Origin: Pseudoxanthomonas sp.
GTDB taxonomy: Bacteria > Pseudomonadota > Gammaproteobacteria > Xanthomonadales > Xanthomonadaceae
Reading direction: 5' to 3'
DNA length: 64,000 nucleotides
Assembly: GCF_035999195.1 (NCBI RefSeq)
Contig: NZ_DASYGY010000004.1
Location: 1-64,000 of the forward strand
Shown: in pieces, positions 6,854 to 15,261 of the stretch
Layout: the number at the start of each line of letters is the position of its first letter
How positions within the stretch are numbered: the stretch's first letter is position 1
The notes under the pieces: model-generated
Database searches by the model: none
What the model saw: the letters and a program-made list of their open reading frames with translations, nothing else
What the model was told of the DNA's origin: nothing
Made by a program: the position numbers and the translations under genes

Positions 6854-8263
6854 CTACATCAGCGAATCCGCCAGCCGCGCGACGCCTTCGCGGCTGCGCT
6901 GCCAGCCGGGGCGGCGTCGCCACGCATCGCGGTCCACGTGGTCGGCGTGGGCCAGGTACTCGGCCTCGATCGCGCGGATGCGCGCCACCACGTCCGCGTC
7001 GTAGCAGACCAGGCCGATCTCGGCATTCAGCGCGAACGAGCGGATGTCCAGGTTGATCGAGCCGACCAGGGCGATGCCGTCGTCCACCGTCAGGTGCTTG
7101 GCATGCAGGAAGTGCGGCCGGTACAGTGCGATCTTCACCCCGCAGGCCAGCAGCTCGTCGTAGTACGACTGCTGCGCCCACGCCGTCAGCGTCTGGTTGT
7201 TGGTGGCCGACAGTACCAGCTGTACATCCACGCCCGACAGCGCGGCGATGCGCAGGGCGCTGAGCGTGGCATCGTCCGGTACGAAGTAGGGCGTGGTCAG
7301 CACCACCTTGTGGCGGGCGAGATGGATCAGCGCATTGACGGTGTCGCGCGCGTTCTCGAACGGATACGCCGGGCCGCTGGGCAGCAGCTGCGCGGCGACG
7401 TCCTGCGGCTGCACGCCGAGGTCGGGCTGCACGATCAGGCGCTCGCCGGTCTCGAGGTACCAGTCGCTGGCGAACACGCCTTCCAAGTGGGACACCACCG
7501 GTCCCTGCACGCGTGCGACCAGCTCGCGGTTCGGATGCCCGGGCACGAACACCGCATCCGCCAGGTTCTGCGAGCCCACGTAGCCGATCCGGTTGTCGAT
7601 CACCGCCACCTTGCGGTGGTTGCGCAGGTCCATGCGCCCGCTGCGGCGCCACTGCAGTCCACCCGGCAGCATCGCATGCACCTGCACGCCGGCCGCACGC
7701 AGCCGCGCGGTGTAGGCGCGCAGCCCGCGCTTGGCCCCGACCGCATCGAGCAGCAGTCGGCAGGTCACGCCGCGCGACGCGGCGCGGCACAGCGACGCGG
7801 CGACGGCGTCGCCCACCGCATCGTCGAACATCAGGTAGTAGAGCAGATGGACCTGCTGCGTGGCGCCGTCGATGTCCTCGAGCAGGGCGCGCAGCGAGGC
7901 CTCGTAGTCGTCCAGCAGCACCACCGCGTTGCCATGCGTGGGCATGAAGGCGCCCTGGCGTTCGATCAGCGGCGCCATCTCGGCGGCGGCGCCGCCGTGC
8001 GGCGTCCAGCGCAGCGCGCTGAGCGGGCGCTGCTCCTCGCGGATCACATCCGACGCGCGCGCCTGGCGTTCGATCCGCTCGCGCGAAAGCCACGGGTGGC
8101 CGAGCAACAGGTACAGCGGCAGCCCGAGTAGCGGGACGAAGCCGACCAGCAACAGCCAGCTGCGCGCGGCCGCCGGCGTGGTCCGGCTGGGAATCCACCA
8201 CAGCGCCGCAAGACGGATCAGCCAGTCGACGATCAGCAGGGCGGTGCCGTAGGACCAGTCCAT
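6854..8263 (-). CDS. cls: cardiolipin synthase (phospholipase D family)
   Basis: 469 residues with the family layout. Two N-terminal membrane helices (about 7-25 and 33-55, with LLLVGFVPLLGLPLYLLLGHP) precede two HKD catalytic motifs, NHRKVAVIDNRIGYVGSQN near residue 214 and HAKHLTVDDGIALVGSIN near 388. The enzyme condenses two phosphatidylglycerols into cardiolipin at the inner membrane. The start at MDWSYG (8263) matches the usual N-terminus; the frame continues upstream through repeat DNA and should not be annotated there. No clear Shine-Dalgarno sequence precedes this ATG. Confidence 0.93.
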   Translation of the reverse strand: MDWSYGTALLIVDWLIRLAALWWIPSRTTPAAARSWLLLVGFVPLLGLPLYLLLGHPWLSRERIERQARASDVIREEQRPLSALRWTPHGGAAAEMAPLIERQGAFMPTHGNAVVLLDDYEASLRALLEDIDGATQQVHLLYYLMFDDAVGDAVAASLCRAASRGVTCRLLLDAVGAKRGLRAYTARLRAAGVQVHAMLPGGLQWRRSGRMDLRNHRKVAVIDNRIGYVGSQNLADAVFVPGHPNRELVARVQGPVVSHLEGVFASDWYLETGERLIVQPDLGVQPQDVAAQLLPSGPAYPFENARDTVNALIHLARHKVVLTTPYFVPDDATLSALRIAALSGVDVQLVLSATNNQTLTAWAQQSYYDELLACGVKIALYRPHFLHAKHLTVDDGIALVGSINLDIRSFALNAEIGLVCYDADVVARIRAIEAEYLAHADHVDRDAWRRRPGWQRSREGVARLADSLM

Positions 8264-8362
8264 GGGGTGGGGGTGTTTGGGGAGGGGGTGGCCGGATTCT
8301 GCGTGCAGGAGCGTACAAAGGAAAATCCGGCTTCTCACGGTGGCAGAAACCCCCGCTCTATT

Positions 8363-8388
8363 CCTTCTCCCCGTGCGCGGGGAGAAGG
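8363..8388. repeat. REP-like inverted repeat
   Basis: A near-perfect hairpin, CCTTCTCCCCG with its complement, followed by GTGCCCGGAGGGCGGATGAGGGG. This motif is scattered between genes in many Xanthomonadaceae. It lies in the 308-bp space between cls and rpmG, which holds no gene. Confidence 0.7.
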
Positions 8389-8441
8389 TGCCCGGAGGGC
8401 GGATGAGGGGCAGCTTTCGACTCGCCGAAGCCGGAAAGCAG

Positions 8442-8465
8442 AAAACCCCGCCGGGGCGGGGTTTT
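8442..8465. terminator. intrinsic terminator, bidirectional
   Basis: A GC-rich stem (ACCCCGCC / GGCGGGGT) flanked by A4 on one side and T4 on the other. It can stop transcripts in either direction. It lies downstream of rpmB-rpmG and upstream of cls. Confidence 0.75.
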
Positions 8466-8527
8466 CCTTGAGGCGCTGGATGAACCGCCATGCGGCGGTT
8501 GAAAAGCGCTTCCCGCTTTCGCGGGGA

Positions 8528-8574
8528 TGACCTAGTGGCAAAGGCGTTCGCTTCGCGAACGCGCCACTAGGTCA
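8528..8574. repeat. long nested hairpin overlapping the rpmG stop codon
   Basis: A 12-bp outer stem (TGACCTAGTGGC / GCCACTAGGTCA) encloses an 8-bp inner stem (GCGTTCGC / GCGAACGC). It begins at the rpmG stop codon and has no T-tract, so it may protect the mRNA 3' end rather than terminate by itself. Confidence 0.75.
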
Positions 8575-8736
8575 CTTGATCTTGCCTTCCTTGTAGATCA
8601 CGTGCTTGCGCACGACCGGGTCGTACTTCTTGATTTCCATCTTGCCCGGGGTGTTCTTCTTGTTCTTGTCCGTCGTGTAGAAGTGGCCGGTGTTGGCCGA
8701 GGAGATCAGACGGATCTTGTCGCGCTTGGATGCCAT
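8572..8736 (-). CDS. rpmG: 50S ribosomal protein L33
   Basis: 54 residues, the full length of bacterial L33, beginning MASKRDKIRLISSANTG and ending KHVIYKEGKIK. It is a structural protein of the large ribosomal subunit near the E site. This copy lacks the CxxC zinc pairs, so it is the zinc-independent form. GAGGAGT upstream is a good ribosome binding site. It lies 13 bp after rpmB on the same strand, the conserved rpmB-rpmG operon. The stop codon falls within a strong hairpin. Confidence 0.97.
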   Translation of the reverse strand: MASKRDKIRLISSANTGHFYTTDKNKKNTPGKMEIKKYDPVVRKHVIYKEGKIK

Positions 8737-8749
8737 GGTCGGTTACTCC

Positions 8750-8986
8750 TCAGATCTTCTCGCCGCGCGCACGCAGCTCGGCCAGGACGGAGTCGATGCC
8801 GTTCTTGTCGATGGTGCGCAGCGCGTGCGCGGACACTTTCAGCTTGACCCAGCGGTTTTCGCTGGCGACCCAGAAGCGGCGCTCGTGCAGGTTGGGCAGG
8901 AAACGACGACGGGTCTTGTTGTTGGCGTGGCTGACGTTGTTACCCGTCATCACACGCTTGCCGGTCACTTGGCATACGCGGGACAT
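8750..8986 (-). CDS. rpmB: 50S ribosomal protein L28
   Basis: 78 residues beginning MSRVCQVTGKRVMTGNNVSH, with the L28 core RRRFLPNLHERRFWVASENR. It binds 23S rRNA in the large subunit. I chose the ATG at 8986 because GAGGTGCGT precedes it and this is the family N-terminus; the longer frame upstream is intergenic repeat DNA. It is the first gene of the rpmB-rpmG operon. Confidence 0.97.
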   Translation of the reverse strand: MSRVCQVTGKRVMTGNNVSHANNKTRRRFLPNLHERRFWVASENRWVKLKVSAHALRTIDKNGIDSVLAELRARGEKI

Positions 8987-9207
8987 ACGCACCTCGATAG
9001 ATATTCTGTCGCCCATAGCCTGGGAGACGGCGGCCCCACCGCGAGCCAGCGCGGTGCACGAAACGGGCGGAATTTCCGCTGTCGGGAGCAGGCAGGAGAC
9101 GTGCTTCCTGACCTGCACGGTCATGGACCGGACACAGCTAGCCGCGCATTATGCCGGCGTTTCCCTTGCCCCGCAAGCACTTAGGCGTCCCGCCGGACCG
9201 CGGGGGT

Positions 9208-9556
9208 GGTGGGCCAAGGCCCACCCTACGGGGCCTACGAGGCCACGTTGCAGCCGCCGATGGCCTGGCCGGCCCTGGTCTCGGCGATGCACGGCGCGGA
9301 TCTGGCTTTCCGCGGCGCAGGTCGGGCCCTGGCCCGACATCGGAGTGCTTCGGGGTCCGCAAGGCCGGACGGGCATGGTGGGCCGAGACCCACCCTACGA
9401 GGCCGTGTCGCAACTGACGATGGCCTGGCCGGCCCTGGCCTCGCCGATGTACGGCGCGGATCTGGCCTTCCGGAGGCGTAGGTCGGGCCTTGGCCCGACA
9501 TCGGAGTGCTTCGGGGTCCGGAAGGCCGGACGGGCACGGTGGGCCAAGGCCCACCC
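9208..9556. repeat. imperfect tandem repeat, ~165-bp unit, about 2.1 copies
   Basis: Units start at 9208, 9377 and 9538 with GGTGGGCC(A/G)AG(G/A)CCCACCC, a palindrome. Each full unit also contains GATGGCCTGGCCGGCCCTGG and CGACATCGGAGTGCTTCGGG. The array fills most of the 575-bp space between rpmB and the DUF885 gene. I see no gene in 8987-9561; short frames on both strands merely translate the repeat. Confidence 0.8.
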
Positions 9557-9561
9557 CGTGG

Positions 9562-11325
9562 TCACGGCGCCGCGGTAGCTGCCTTGCCCGGGCCTGCCTT
9601 GCTCTCGGCGATGAAGGCACGGATCTGTTCCTCCAGCACCGGCAGGGTCACCGAGCCCTGCTTCAGCACGGCGTCGTGGAAGGCCTTGATGTCGAATTTC
9701 GGGCCCAGCGCCTGCTCGGCCTCGGCGCGCAGGCGGACGATGGCGATCTCGCCCAGCTTGTAGCTCAGTGCCTGCGCCGGCCAGGAGATGTAGCGGTCGA
9801 CCTCGGTGGTGACTTCGTGCTCGGACAGGGCGGTGTGGTCGCGCAGGTAGGCCAGGGCCTGCTCACGCGTCCAGCCCTTGTGGTGCACGCCGGTGTCGAT
9901 CACCAGGCGCGCGGCGCGCCACATCTCGTAGGTCAGGCGCCCGAAGTCCTCGTACGGCGTCTCGTAGATGCCCATCTCCTTGCCCAGCTTCTCGGTGTAC
10001 AGCGCCCAGCCCTCGCCGTAGGCGGAGATGTAGTTGTCGCGGCGGAACGCCGGCTGCTCGCCCTGTTCCTGCGCCAGCGCGGCCTGCAGCGAGTGGCCCG
10101 GCGAGGATTCGTGCAGGGTCAGCGCCGGCAGGTTGTAGAGCGGGCGCGAGGGCAGGTCATAGGTGTTCAGCCAGTACGTGCCCAGGCCGCCGCGGCCGGC
10201 GGTCCAGAACGGGGCGATGTCGGCCGGCACCTCGACGATGGTGAAGCGCCCGCGTGGCAGCGTGCCGATGTATTTGCCGACCTCGCCGTCGACGCGCTTG
10301 GAGATCCACGCCGCGCGCTCGAGCAGTTGCTGCGGCGTCTTCGCGTAGAACTGCGGGTCGGTGCGCAGGAAGGTGAGGAACTCGGCGAACGTGCCCTTGA
10401 AGCCGGTCTGCTTGATGACGTCCTGCATCTCGGCCTGGATGCGCGCGACTTCCTTCAGGCCGATCTGGTGGATCTGCTCGGCACTGAGGTCCAGCGTGGT
10501 GTACTCGCGGATCTGCTGGGCGTAGAACGCCTTGCCGCCCGGCATGGCTTCGGCCGCCAGCGTGGTGCGCGCCTGCGGCACGTATTCGTTGCGGAAGAAC
10601 GTCAGCAGCGTGCCGAATGCGGGCACCACCTGCTGGCCGATCGCGTCGCGCACTTCCTTTCGCAGCGCTTCCTGCTCCGCCGCCGGGATGCTGGCGGGCA
10701 TTTTCTTGTACGGCGTGTAGAACGTGGACTGCTCGGGATCCTTCAGGTCGGCGACGGCGGCGATCGACACGTCGCGGCCGTCCAGCACCGCGCGCGGCAC
10801 CGTGAAGCCACGCTTCAGGCCGCGGCGCATGTTGGCGATGTGCTGGTCGAAGTAGCGTGGCACGTCGCGCAGGCGCGCGGCATAGGCGCGGTAATCGTCG
10901 GCGGTCTTCATCGGCCGCCGCGCCATGAACGACAGGTTCGACCAGAACGACGAGTCCGAATTGAACGGCATTTCGTACGCGCCCAGGCGCACTTCATCGG
11001 CCAGGTTTTCCACCTGCGGCCGGTAGATCGCCAGGTTGATGCGGTTCTCCGGCGACAGCTGGCTCGCGTCGATGGCGTCGAGGTCCTTCAGTACCTGCTC
11101 CCAGACCTTCAGGCGCGCCTGCTGCGCGTCGGCGCCGACGTCCGGCAGCCGGCGCCGGTTGCCGGTGGTGTCCGCGTCCTCGTCGGCCTGGCCGGTCTGT
11201 TCCTGCCGCCATTTCCATTCCTTCTCGTACAGCGCCTGGAAGCGCTGGTCGGCATCGGACGGAGCGAAGGCGAGCGCGTGTAGCGGAGCCAAGGCGAGCA
11301 GCAGGGCGGCGGTGCGGAGGTTCAA
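9562..11325 (-). CDS. DUF885 family secreted protein (putative metallohydrolase)
   Basis: 587 residues. A signal peptide (RTAALLLALAPLHALA) implies export to the periplasm. The rest is the alpha-helical DUF885 domain, with the characteristic LTLHESSPGHSLQ near residue 405 and YGEGWALYTEKLG about 40 residues later. Together these resemble the HExxH-like zinc ligands and the third Glu ligand of M32/M2-type peptidases. Peptidase activity is an inference. The start is a TTG at 11325 with only a weak upstream GGATGG; the signal peptide supports it. A REP-doublet element separates it from parB. Confidence 0.88.
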   Translation of the reverse strand: MNLRTAALLLALAPLHALAFAPSDADQRFQALYEKEWKWRQEQTGQADEDADTTGNRRRLPDVGADAQQARLKVWEQVLKDLDAIDASQLSPENRINLAIYRPQVENLADEVRLGAYEMPFNSDSSFWSNLSFMARRPMKTADDYRAYAARLRDVPRYFDQHIANMRRGLKRGFTVPRAVLDGRDVSIAAVADLKDPEQSTFYTPYKKMPASIPAAEQEALRKEVRDAIGQQVVPAFGTLLTFFRNEYVPQARTTLAAEAMPGGKAFYAQQIREYTTLDLSAEQIHQIGLKEVARIQAEMQDVIKQTGFKGTFAEFLTFLRTDPQFYAKTPQQLLERAAWISKRVDGEVGKYIGTLPRGRFTIVEVPADIAPFWTAGRGGLGTYWLNTYDLPSRPLYNLPALTLHESSPGHSLQAALAQEQGEQPAFRRDNYISAYGEGWALYTEKLGKEMGIYETPYEDFGRLTYEMWRAARLVIDTGVHHKGWTREQALAYLRDHTALSEHEVTTEVDRYISWPAQALSYKLGEIAIVRLRAEAEQALGPKFDIKAFHDAVLKQGSVTLPVLEEQIRAFIAESKAGPGKAATAAP

Positions 11326-11387
11326 GGCGGGCCATCCGGTGGAAGCGGAAAGCGGATGGTAATGCAGGGGCGCGATCAGCGCTTTTC

Positions 11388-11538
11388 TGTAGGAGCGACG
11401 TCAGTCGCGACCGCGGGGCACCAGCACCGGGATGCCTTTATCGATCGCGTTGACGCGGGCGATATGCCTCGGTTCTACCGCGTGGTCCAGGGAGGCCGGC
11501 AGCGGAAGGGTGCGGTCGCGACTTACGTCGCTCCTACA
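11388..11538. repeat. REP-doublet (REPIN-like) element, copy 1
   Basis: A 151-bp element bounded by 25-bp inverted arms (TGTAGGAGCGACGTCAGTCG at the left, complement at the right with one difference). A second element with the same arms but a different interior lies at 46741-46899. The shared termini and unrelated cores fit REP doublets moved by a RAYT transposase encoded elsewhere. Confidence 0.85.
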
Positions 11539-11551
11539 ACAAGCACAAGCC

Positions 11552-12448
11552 TCACGCCTTCGGACGCAGGCGTTCCAGCACGCCGTCCAGCGTGTCCAGG
11601 TCGGTGTACTGGATGATCAGCTTGCCCTTGCCGCCGCGGCCGTGGGCGATGGTGACGCGGGTGCCGAGGGTCTCGGAGAGTTCGGTTTCCAGCGAGGCGA
11701 TGTCCGGCTGCGGCGCGGCCTTGGCCGGCTTGGCCTTCTTGCCGGTCACCGGCACCTTGCCGGCGGCGAACTGCTGCGCGCGGTGTTCGACTTCTCGCAC
11801 CGACCAGCCCTGTTCGGCGGCGTCCGAGGCCAGCTTGCTGGCCAGGTCCGGCGACAGCGTCAGCAGGGCGCGGGCGTGGCCCATTTCCAGGCGGCGCGCT
11901 TCCAGCAGGGCACGGATGGCCGGCGGCAGTTCCAGCAGGCGCAGCAGGTTGGAGACCGCAGCGCGCGAACGGCCCACCGCTTCGGCGGCTTCGGCATGGG
12001 TCAGCGAGAATTCGTTGATCAGGCGCTGCAGCGACTGCGCCTCTTCCAGCGGGTTCAGGTCTTCGCGCTGGATGTTCTCGATCAGCGCCATCGCGATGAC
12101 GGTACGGTCATCCAGTTCGCGCACGACCACCGGCACTTCGGCCAGGCCGGCTTCCTGCGAGGCGCGCCAGCGGCGTTCGCCCGCGACGATCTCGAACTTG
12201 CCGGGCGACAGCTCGCGCACGACGATCGGCTGGATGACGCCCTGCGCCTTGATCGACTCCGCCAGCTCGGTGAGCTTGGCGGCATCCATCTGCATGCGCG
12301 GCTGGTACTTGCCCGGCTGCAGCTGCTGCACCGGCAGCGTGCGCAGGGCTTCGCCCGGCTGCGCTTCCGCCGGCGGCGTCTCGGCGCCTTTCGGGCCGAG
12401 CAGGGCTTCCAGTCCGCGACCCAGGCCGCGCTTCTTCGGGGCGCTCAT
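11552..12448 (-). CDS. parB: chromosome partitioning protein ParB
   Basis: 298 residues. The basic N-terminus (KKRGLGRGLEALLG) is followed by the ParB/Srx-like CTP-binding domain with GERRWRAS and ENIQREDLNP, then a helix-turn-helix (TLTHAEAAEAVGRSRAAVSNLL) and a dimerisation tail. ParB loads at parS sites near the origin and works with ParA to segregate chromosomes. The start ATG at 12448 overlaps the parA stop (TGATG); a GTG one codon earlier is possible. It is the last gene of the rsmG-parA-parB group. I did not find a confident parS within the window. Confidence 0.96.
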   Translation of the reverse strand: MSAPKKRGLGRGLEALLGPKGAETPPAEAQPGEALRTLPVQQLQPGKYQPRMQMDAAKLTELAESIKAQGVIQPIVVRELSPGKFEIVAGERRWRASQEAGLAEVPVVVRELDDRTVIAMALIENIQREDLNPLEEAQSLQRLINEFSLTHAEAAEAVGRSRAAVSNLLRLLELPPAIRALLEARRLEMGHARALLTLSPDLASKLASDAAEQGWSVREVEHRAQQFAAGKVPVTGKKAKPAKAAPQPDIASLETELSETLGTRVTIAHGRGGKGKLIIQYTDLDTLDGVLERLRPKA

Positions 12449-13245
12449 CACGCGTGCTCCATGTGCTGCTGTTGCTTCTTGCGGTCGGCCGCGCGACGCA
12501 GGATCTCGCCGGCCAGGCCCAGGTAGGCCACGCCGCCGCGCGAGGCGCGGTCGTAGCCGACGATGCTCTGGCCATGGCTCGGCGCTTCGGCCACGCGCAC
12601 GTTGCGCGGCACGATGGTGCGGAAGACCTTGTCGCCGAAGTGCGTGGTCAGTTCACCGGAGACGGCGTTGGCCAGGTTGTTGCGGATGTCGAACATCGTG
12701 CGCAGCACGCCTTCAATCTCCAGGCCGGGATTCAGGCGCGCGCGCAGCGCTTCGATGGTTTCCATCAGCGCCGACAGGCCTTCCAGCGCGTAGTACTCGC
12801 ACTGCATCGGTACCAGCACCGAATCGGCGGCGGTCAGCGCATTGAGCGTCAGCAGCGACAGCGCCGGCGGGCAGTCGATGATGATGAAGTCGTAGTCGCC
12901 GCGGATCGGCTGCAGCGCGCTCTTGAGGCGCTGCTCGCGGCCGTCCACGTCCATCAGCTGGATCTCGGCGGCGGTCAGGTCGATGTTGCCCGGCATCAGG
13001 TCGAAGCCCTCGGGCGTGGTGACCACCGCGGCCCGCGCGTCCACTTCGCCCAGCAGCACGTCGCAGGTGGACGCATCCACCTCGCGCTTGTCCACGCCGC
13101 TGCCCATCGTCGCATTGCCCTGCGCATCCAGGTCGACCAGCAGCACCCGTTGCGGCGCGCGCGCCAGCGCGGCGGCCAGGTTCACGGCGGTGGTGGTCTT
13201 GCCGACTCCGCCTTTCTGGTTGGCGACGGCGATGATGCGGGCCAT
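12448..13245 (-). CDS. parA: chromosome partitioning ATPase ParA
   Basis: 265 residues with the deviant Walker A box KGGVGKTTTAVNLA at residues 11-24, the Walker A' segment VLLVDLDAQGN and the Walker B segment FIIIDCPPALSLL. This is the Soj/ParA ATPase that positions ParB-parS complexes on the nucleoid. It lacks the N-terminal helix-turn-helix of plasmid ParA, as expected for the chromosomal form. It overlaps parB by one base and follows rsmG after 183 bp that hold nothing recognisable. Confidence 0.97.
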   Translation of the reverse strand: MARIIAVANQKGGVGKTTTAVNLAAALARAPQRVLLVDLDAQGNATMGSGVDKREVDASTCDVLLGEVDARAAVVTTPEGFDLMPGNIDLTAAEIQLMDVDGREQRLKSALQPIRGDYDFIIIDCPPALSLLTLNALTAADSVLVPMQCEYYALEGLSALMETIEALRARLNPGLEIEGVLRTMFDIRNNLANAVSGELTTHFGDKVFRTIVPRNVRVAEAPSHGQSIVGYDRASRGGVAYLGLAGEILRRAADRKKQQQHMEHA

Positions 13246-13428
13246 GCGAGGGCGCCTTATCGGATCCGGGGTGAGGGGGGATTATGCGGGCTGGGGCGGG
13301 GCCGTGCGAAATCAGGAGTACGGGCAACGCGGCGATGGCCGGTCACCTGCCCGGAAGAACGCGGTGAACGATCAGGGCAGCGCCAGTCTTTTCAACGGCT
13401 TAGGCGTGCAGGTGGACGGCGGGCGCCC

Positions 13429-14085
13429 TCAGTCTCGGCGCACGACGACCATGTGGCGCTCGCCGACCAGGCCCGGCACGGCCAGCGGCTCGATCCTGTC
13501 CACCGACCAGCCGGCCGGCAGCGCCGCGATCTCCTCATCGGGCCGCACGCCTTTCATGGCCAGCAGCGCGCCGCCGGGCTTCAGTAGGTGACCGCCGACC
13601 TCGATGATGCCGGCCAGCACGTCGAGCGCGCGCGCGGTGAGCGCGTCGTAGGCCTGCGGTTCGTCCAGTGCTTCGGCACGCGATTCGGCGACGCGCGCGT
13701 TGTCCAGCTTCAGCGTACGCACGGCTTCGCGCAGGAAGCGCGCCTTCTTGCCGTTGCTCTCCACCAGGGTCACCCGCAGGCCGGGCTTGGCGATGGCCAG
13801 CGGAATGCCGGGCAGGCCGGGACCGGTGCCGAGGTCGGCCAGCGCGCCGCCGTTCGCGGCCAGGTCGTCGACGAACGGGTACATCGCCAGCGAGTCCAGC
13901 AGGTGGCGGGTGACCATCTCGCGCGGGTCGCGGATGGCGGTGAGGTTGTAGGTCCGGTTCCAGCGGTCGAGCAGGGCCAGGTAGGCGAGCAGGCGCGGCG
14001 CCAGCGCGTCGGCGTCCAGCCCCAGCGCGGCGAGGCCACGGTGCAGCTCGTCGCGCAGGTCGGCGGAAAAGGCGGTGTCGTTCAT
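13429..14085 (-). CDS. rsmG: 16S rRNA (guanine(527)-N(7))-methyltransferase
   Basis: 218 residues with the RsmG signatures LLDRWNRTYNLTAIRDP, HLLDSL and the SAM-binding DLGTGPGLPGIPLAIAKP, then LVESNGKKARFLRE. It methylates N7 of G527 in 16S rRNA, and its loss gives low-level streptomycin resistance. The start at 14085 (MNDTAFSADLRDEL) gives family length; the longer frame upstream overlaps the PPTase gene. The ATGA overlap with the PPTase stop shows translational coupling. The rsmG-parA-parB order is the widespread arrangement near the chromosome origin. Confidence 0.96.
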   Translation of the reverse strand: MNDTAFSADLRDELHRGLAALGLDADALAPRLLAYLALLDRWNRTYNLTAIRDPREMVTRHLLDSLAMYPFVDDLAANGGALADLGTGPGLPGIPLAIAKPGLRVTLVESNGKKARFLREAVRTLKLDNARVAESRAEALDEPQAYDALTARALDVLAGIIEVGGHLLKPGGALLAMKGVRPDEEIAALPAGWSVDRIEPLAVPGLVGERHMVVVRRD

Positions 14086-14711
14086 CGCGCCATTATCGCA
14101 GGCCGCCAGGCGGCGCCGCGCGGATGCCAGGCGAGCGCGGCGCGATACCCTGGCGCGGCGCTCCACTCGTGCAGGTGCCAGTCGTCGGCGCGACCAAGCG
14201 ACGGATCGCAGGCGGCCAGGCGTGTGCCGTCGTCTTCGAGCCGGACATGGAAGCGATGGAGGCCGAAGGAGATGCCCTGACCATGCGCCTTCAGCACCGC
14301 TTCCTTGACGCACCACAAGCGCAGGAAGGCCAGCGTCCGCGCCTCCTCGTCATCGAGGGACCGCAACCATGCGGTCTCGTGTGGATGGTAGAAGCGGTGC
14401 GCCAGCTCCATCGCGCGTGGACGCGGCCGCAGGCGTTCGATATCCACGCCCAGTTCGATGTCTTCGCCCAGGGCGAGCAGCAGGCGCTCGCCGCTGTGGC
14501 TCCAGCCGGTTTCCAGACGGTGCAGCGGGGCGATGAAGTGCGGGCGTCCCTGCGCATCGCGGGTGATCGGCAGCGCGCTCGGCGGCATGCCGAGCGCACG
14601 CGACAGGTGGGCGCGGGCGGTCGGCTCGCCGCGCTGTCGGGGCGCGTGCGGCAGCAGCCAGAGCGAGATGCCGTCCCGATGCCAGTCCGCAGGCGTGTCG
14701 CGCCAACTCAC
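14082..14711 (-). CDS. 4'-phosphopantetheinyl transferase (Sfp/HetI type)
   Basis: 209 residues with the two core motifs of the Sfp group: GVDIERLRPRPR and LRLWCVKEAVLKAHGQGI (the WxxKEA box that binds magnesium and CoA). It transfers phosphopantetheine from CoA to carrier proteins of fatty acid, polyketide or nonribosomal peptide synthases. No such synthase lies nearby, so the target is not shown here. GTG start at 14711. It overlaps rsmG by 4 bp and is probably first in the rsmG-parA-parB transcription unit. Confidence 0.9.
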   Translation of the reverse strand: MSWRDTPADWHRDGISLWLLPHAPRQRGEPTARAHLSRALGMPPSALPITRDAQGRPHFIAPLHRLETGWSHSGERLLLALGEDIELGVDIERLRPRPRAMELAHRFYHPHETAWLRSLDDEEARTLAFLRLWCVKEAVLKAHGQGISFGLHRFHVRLEDDGTRLAACDPSLGRADDWHLHEWSAAPGYRAALAWHPRGAAWRPAIMAR

Positions 14712-14885
14712 GTTGACGACCCGGTCCCGTGGTGCGCCACAGCGTGCAAGCCTGCGGCGATGGCGTTATCAAACACGGGCACGGAGGCTTCCCCCACAGG
14801 ATTAACGACGGTTTCACGCAGTGCGTTGGAGATTGAAGCGTGCCCCGCGCCAAGGGGTCCTGTCCATCGAGGGAGAAGCGACGCA

Positions 14886-15143
14886 ATGAATTTTCTCATC
14901 TATCTGATCGTGGGTGGCATCGCGGGCTGGCTGGCGAGCATCGTCATGAAGCGCGATGGTTCGCAGGGGATCATCCTGAATGTGGTGGTCGGCATCATCG
15001 GCGGTTTCCTCGGCGGCTGGCTGCTGCCGATGCTGGGGCTGGGCCTCGGTGGGGGCTGGGTGGGCTTCCTCATCACCGCCTTCATCGGCGCCGTGGTGCT
15101 GCTGCTGATCGTCAACCTGTTCACCCGCGGTCGCGCGAGGTAA
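14886..15143 (+). CDS. GlsB/YeaQ/YmgE family small membrane protein
   Basis: 85 residues, very Gly-rich, with three hydrophobic helices (2-20, 29-53, 57-78) and the family signature GGIAGWLASIVMKRDGSQGIILNVVVG. Homologues are called transglycosylase-associated or stress-response proteins; no enzymatic function is proven. GGGAGAAG precedes the ATG. It is a single-gene unit, divergent from the PPTase gene and followed by an intrinsic terminator. Confidence 0.9.
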   Translation: MNFLIYLIVGGIAGWLASIVMKRDGSQGIILNVVVGIIGGFLGGWLLPMLGLGLGGGWVGFLITAFIGAVVLLLIVNLFTRGRAR

Positions 15144-15198
15144 CGGTTCCGCTGCGGCCGCGTGCGCGTTCGAGACGCACCCAAGGCCCGTGGCACGG

Positions 15199-15228
15199 CA
15201 AAGGCCCGGCAGCGATACCGGGCCTTTG
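15199..15228 (+). terminator. intrinsic terminator after the GlsB-family gene
   Basis: Stem AAAGGCCCGG / CCGGGCCTTT with an 8-nt loop, ending in a short T-rich run. Being symmetric, it could also act on the minus strand for the exonuclease gene. Confidence 0.8.
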
Positions 15229-15261
15229 CTCGTTCTGGGTGCCGGGAATCCAGGGGTTTTC

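Noticed and set aside
8987..9124. Extended start of L28
   Set aside because: L28 family length and a ribosome binding site support the start at 8986.
12448..13245. Plasmid-type ParA
   Set aside because: No N-terminal helix-turn-helix, and it lies with rsmG and parB in the chromosomal arrangement.
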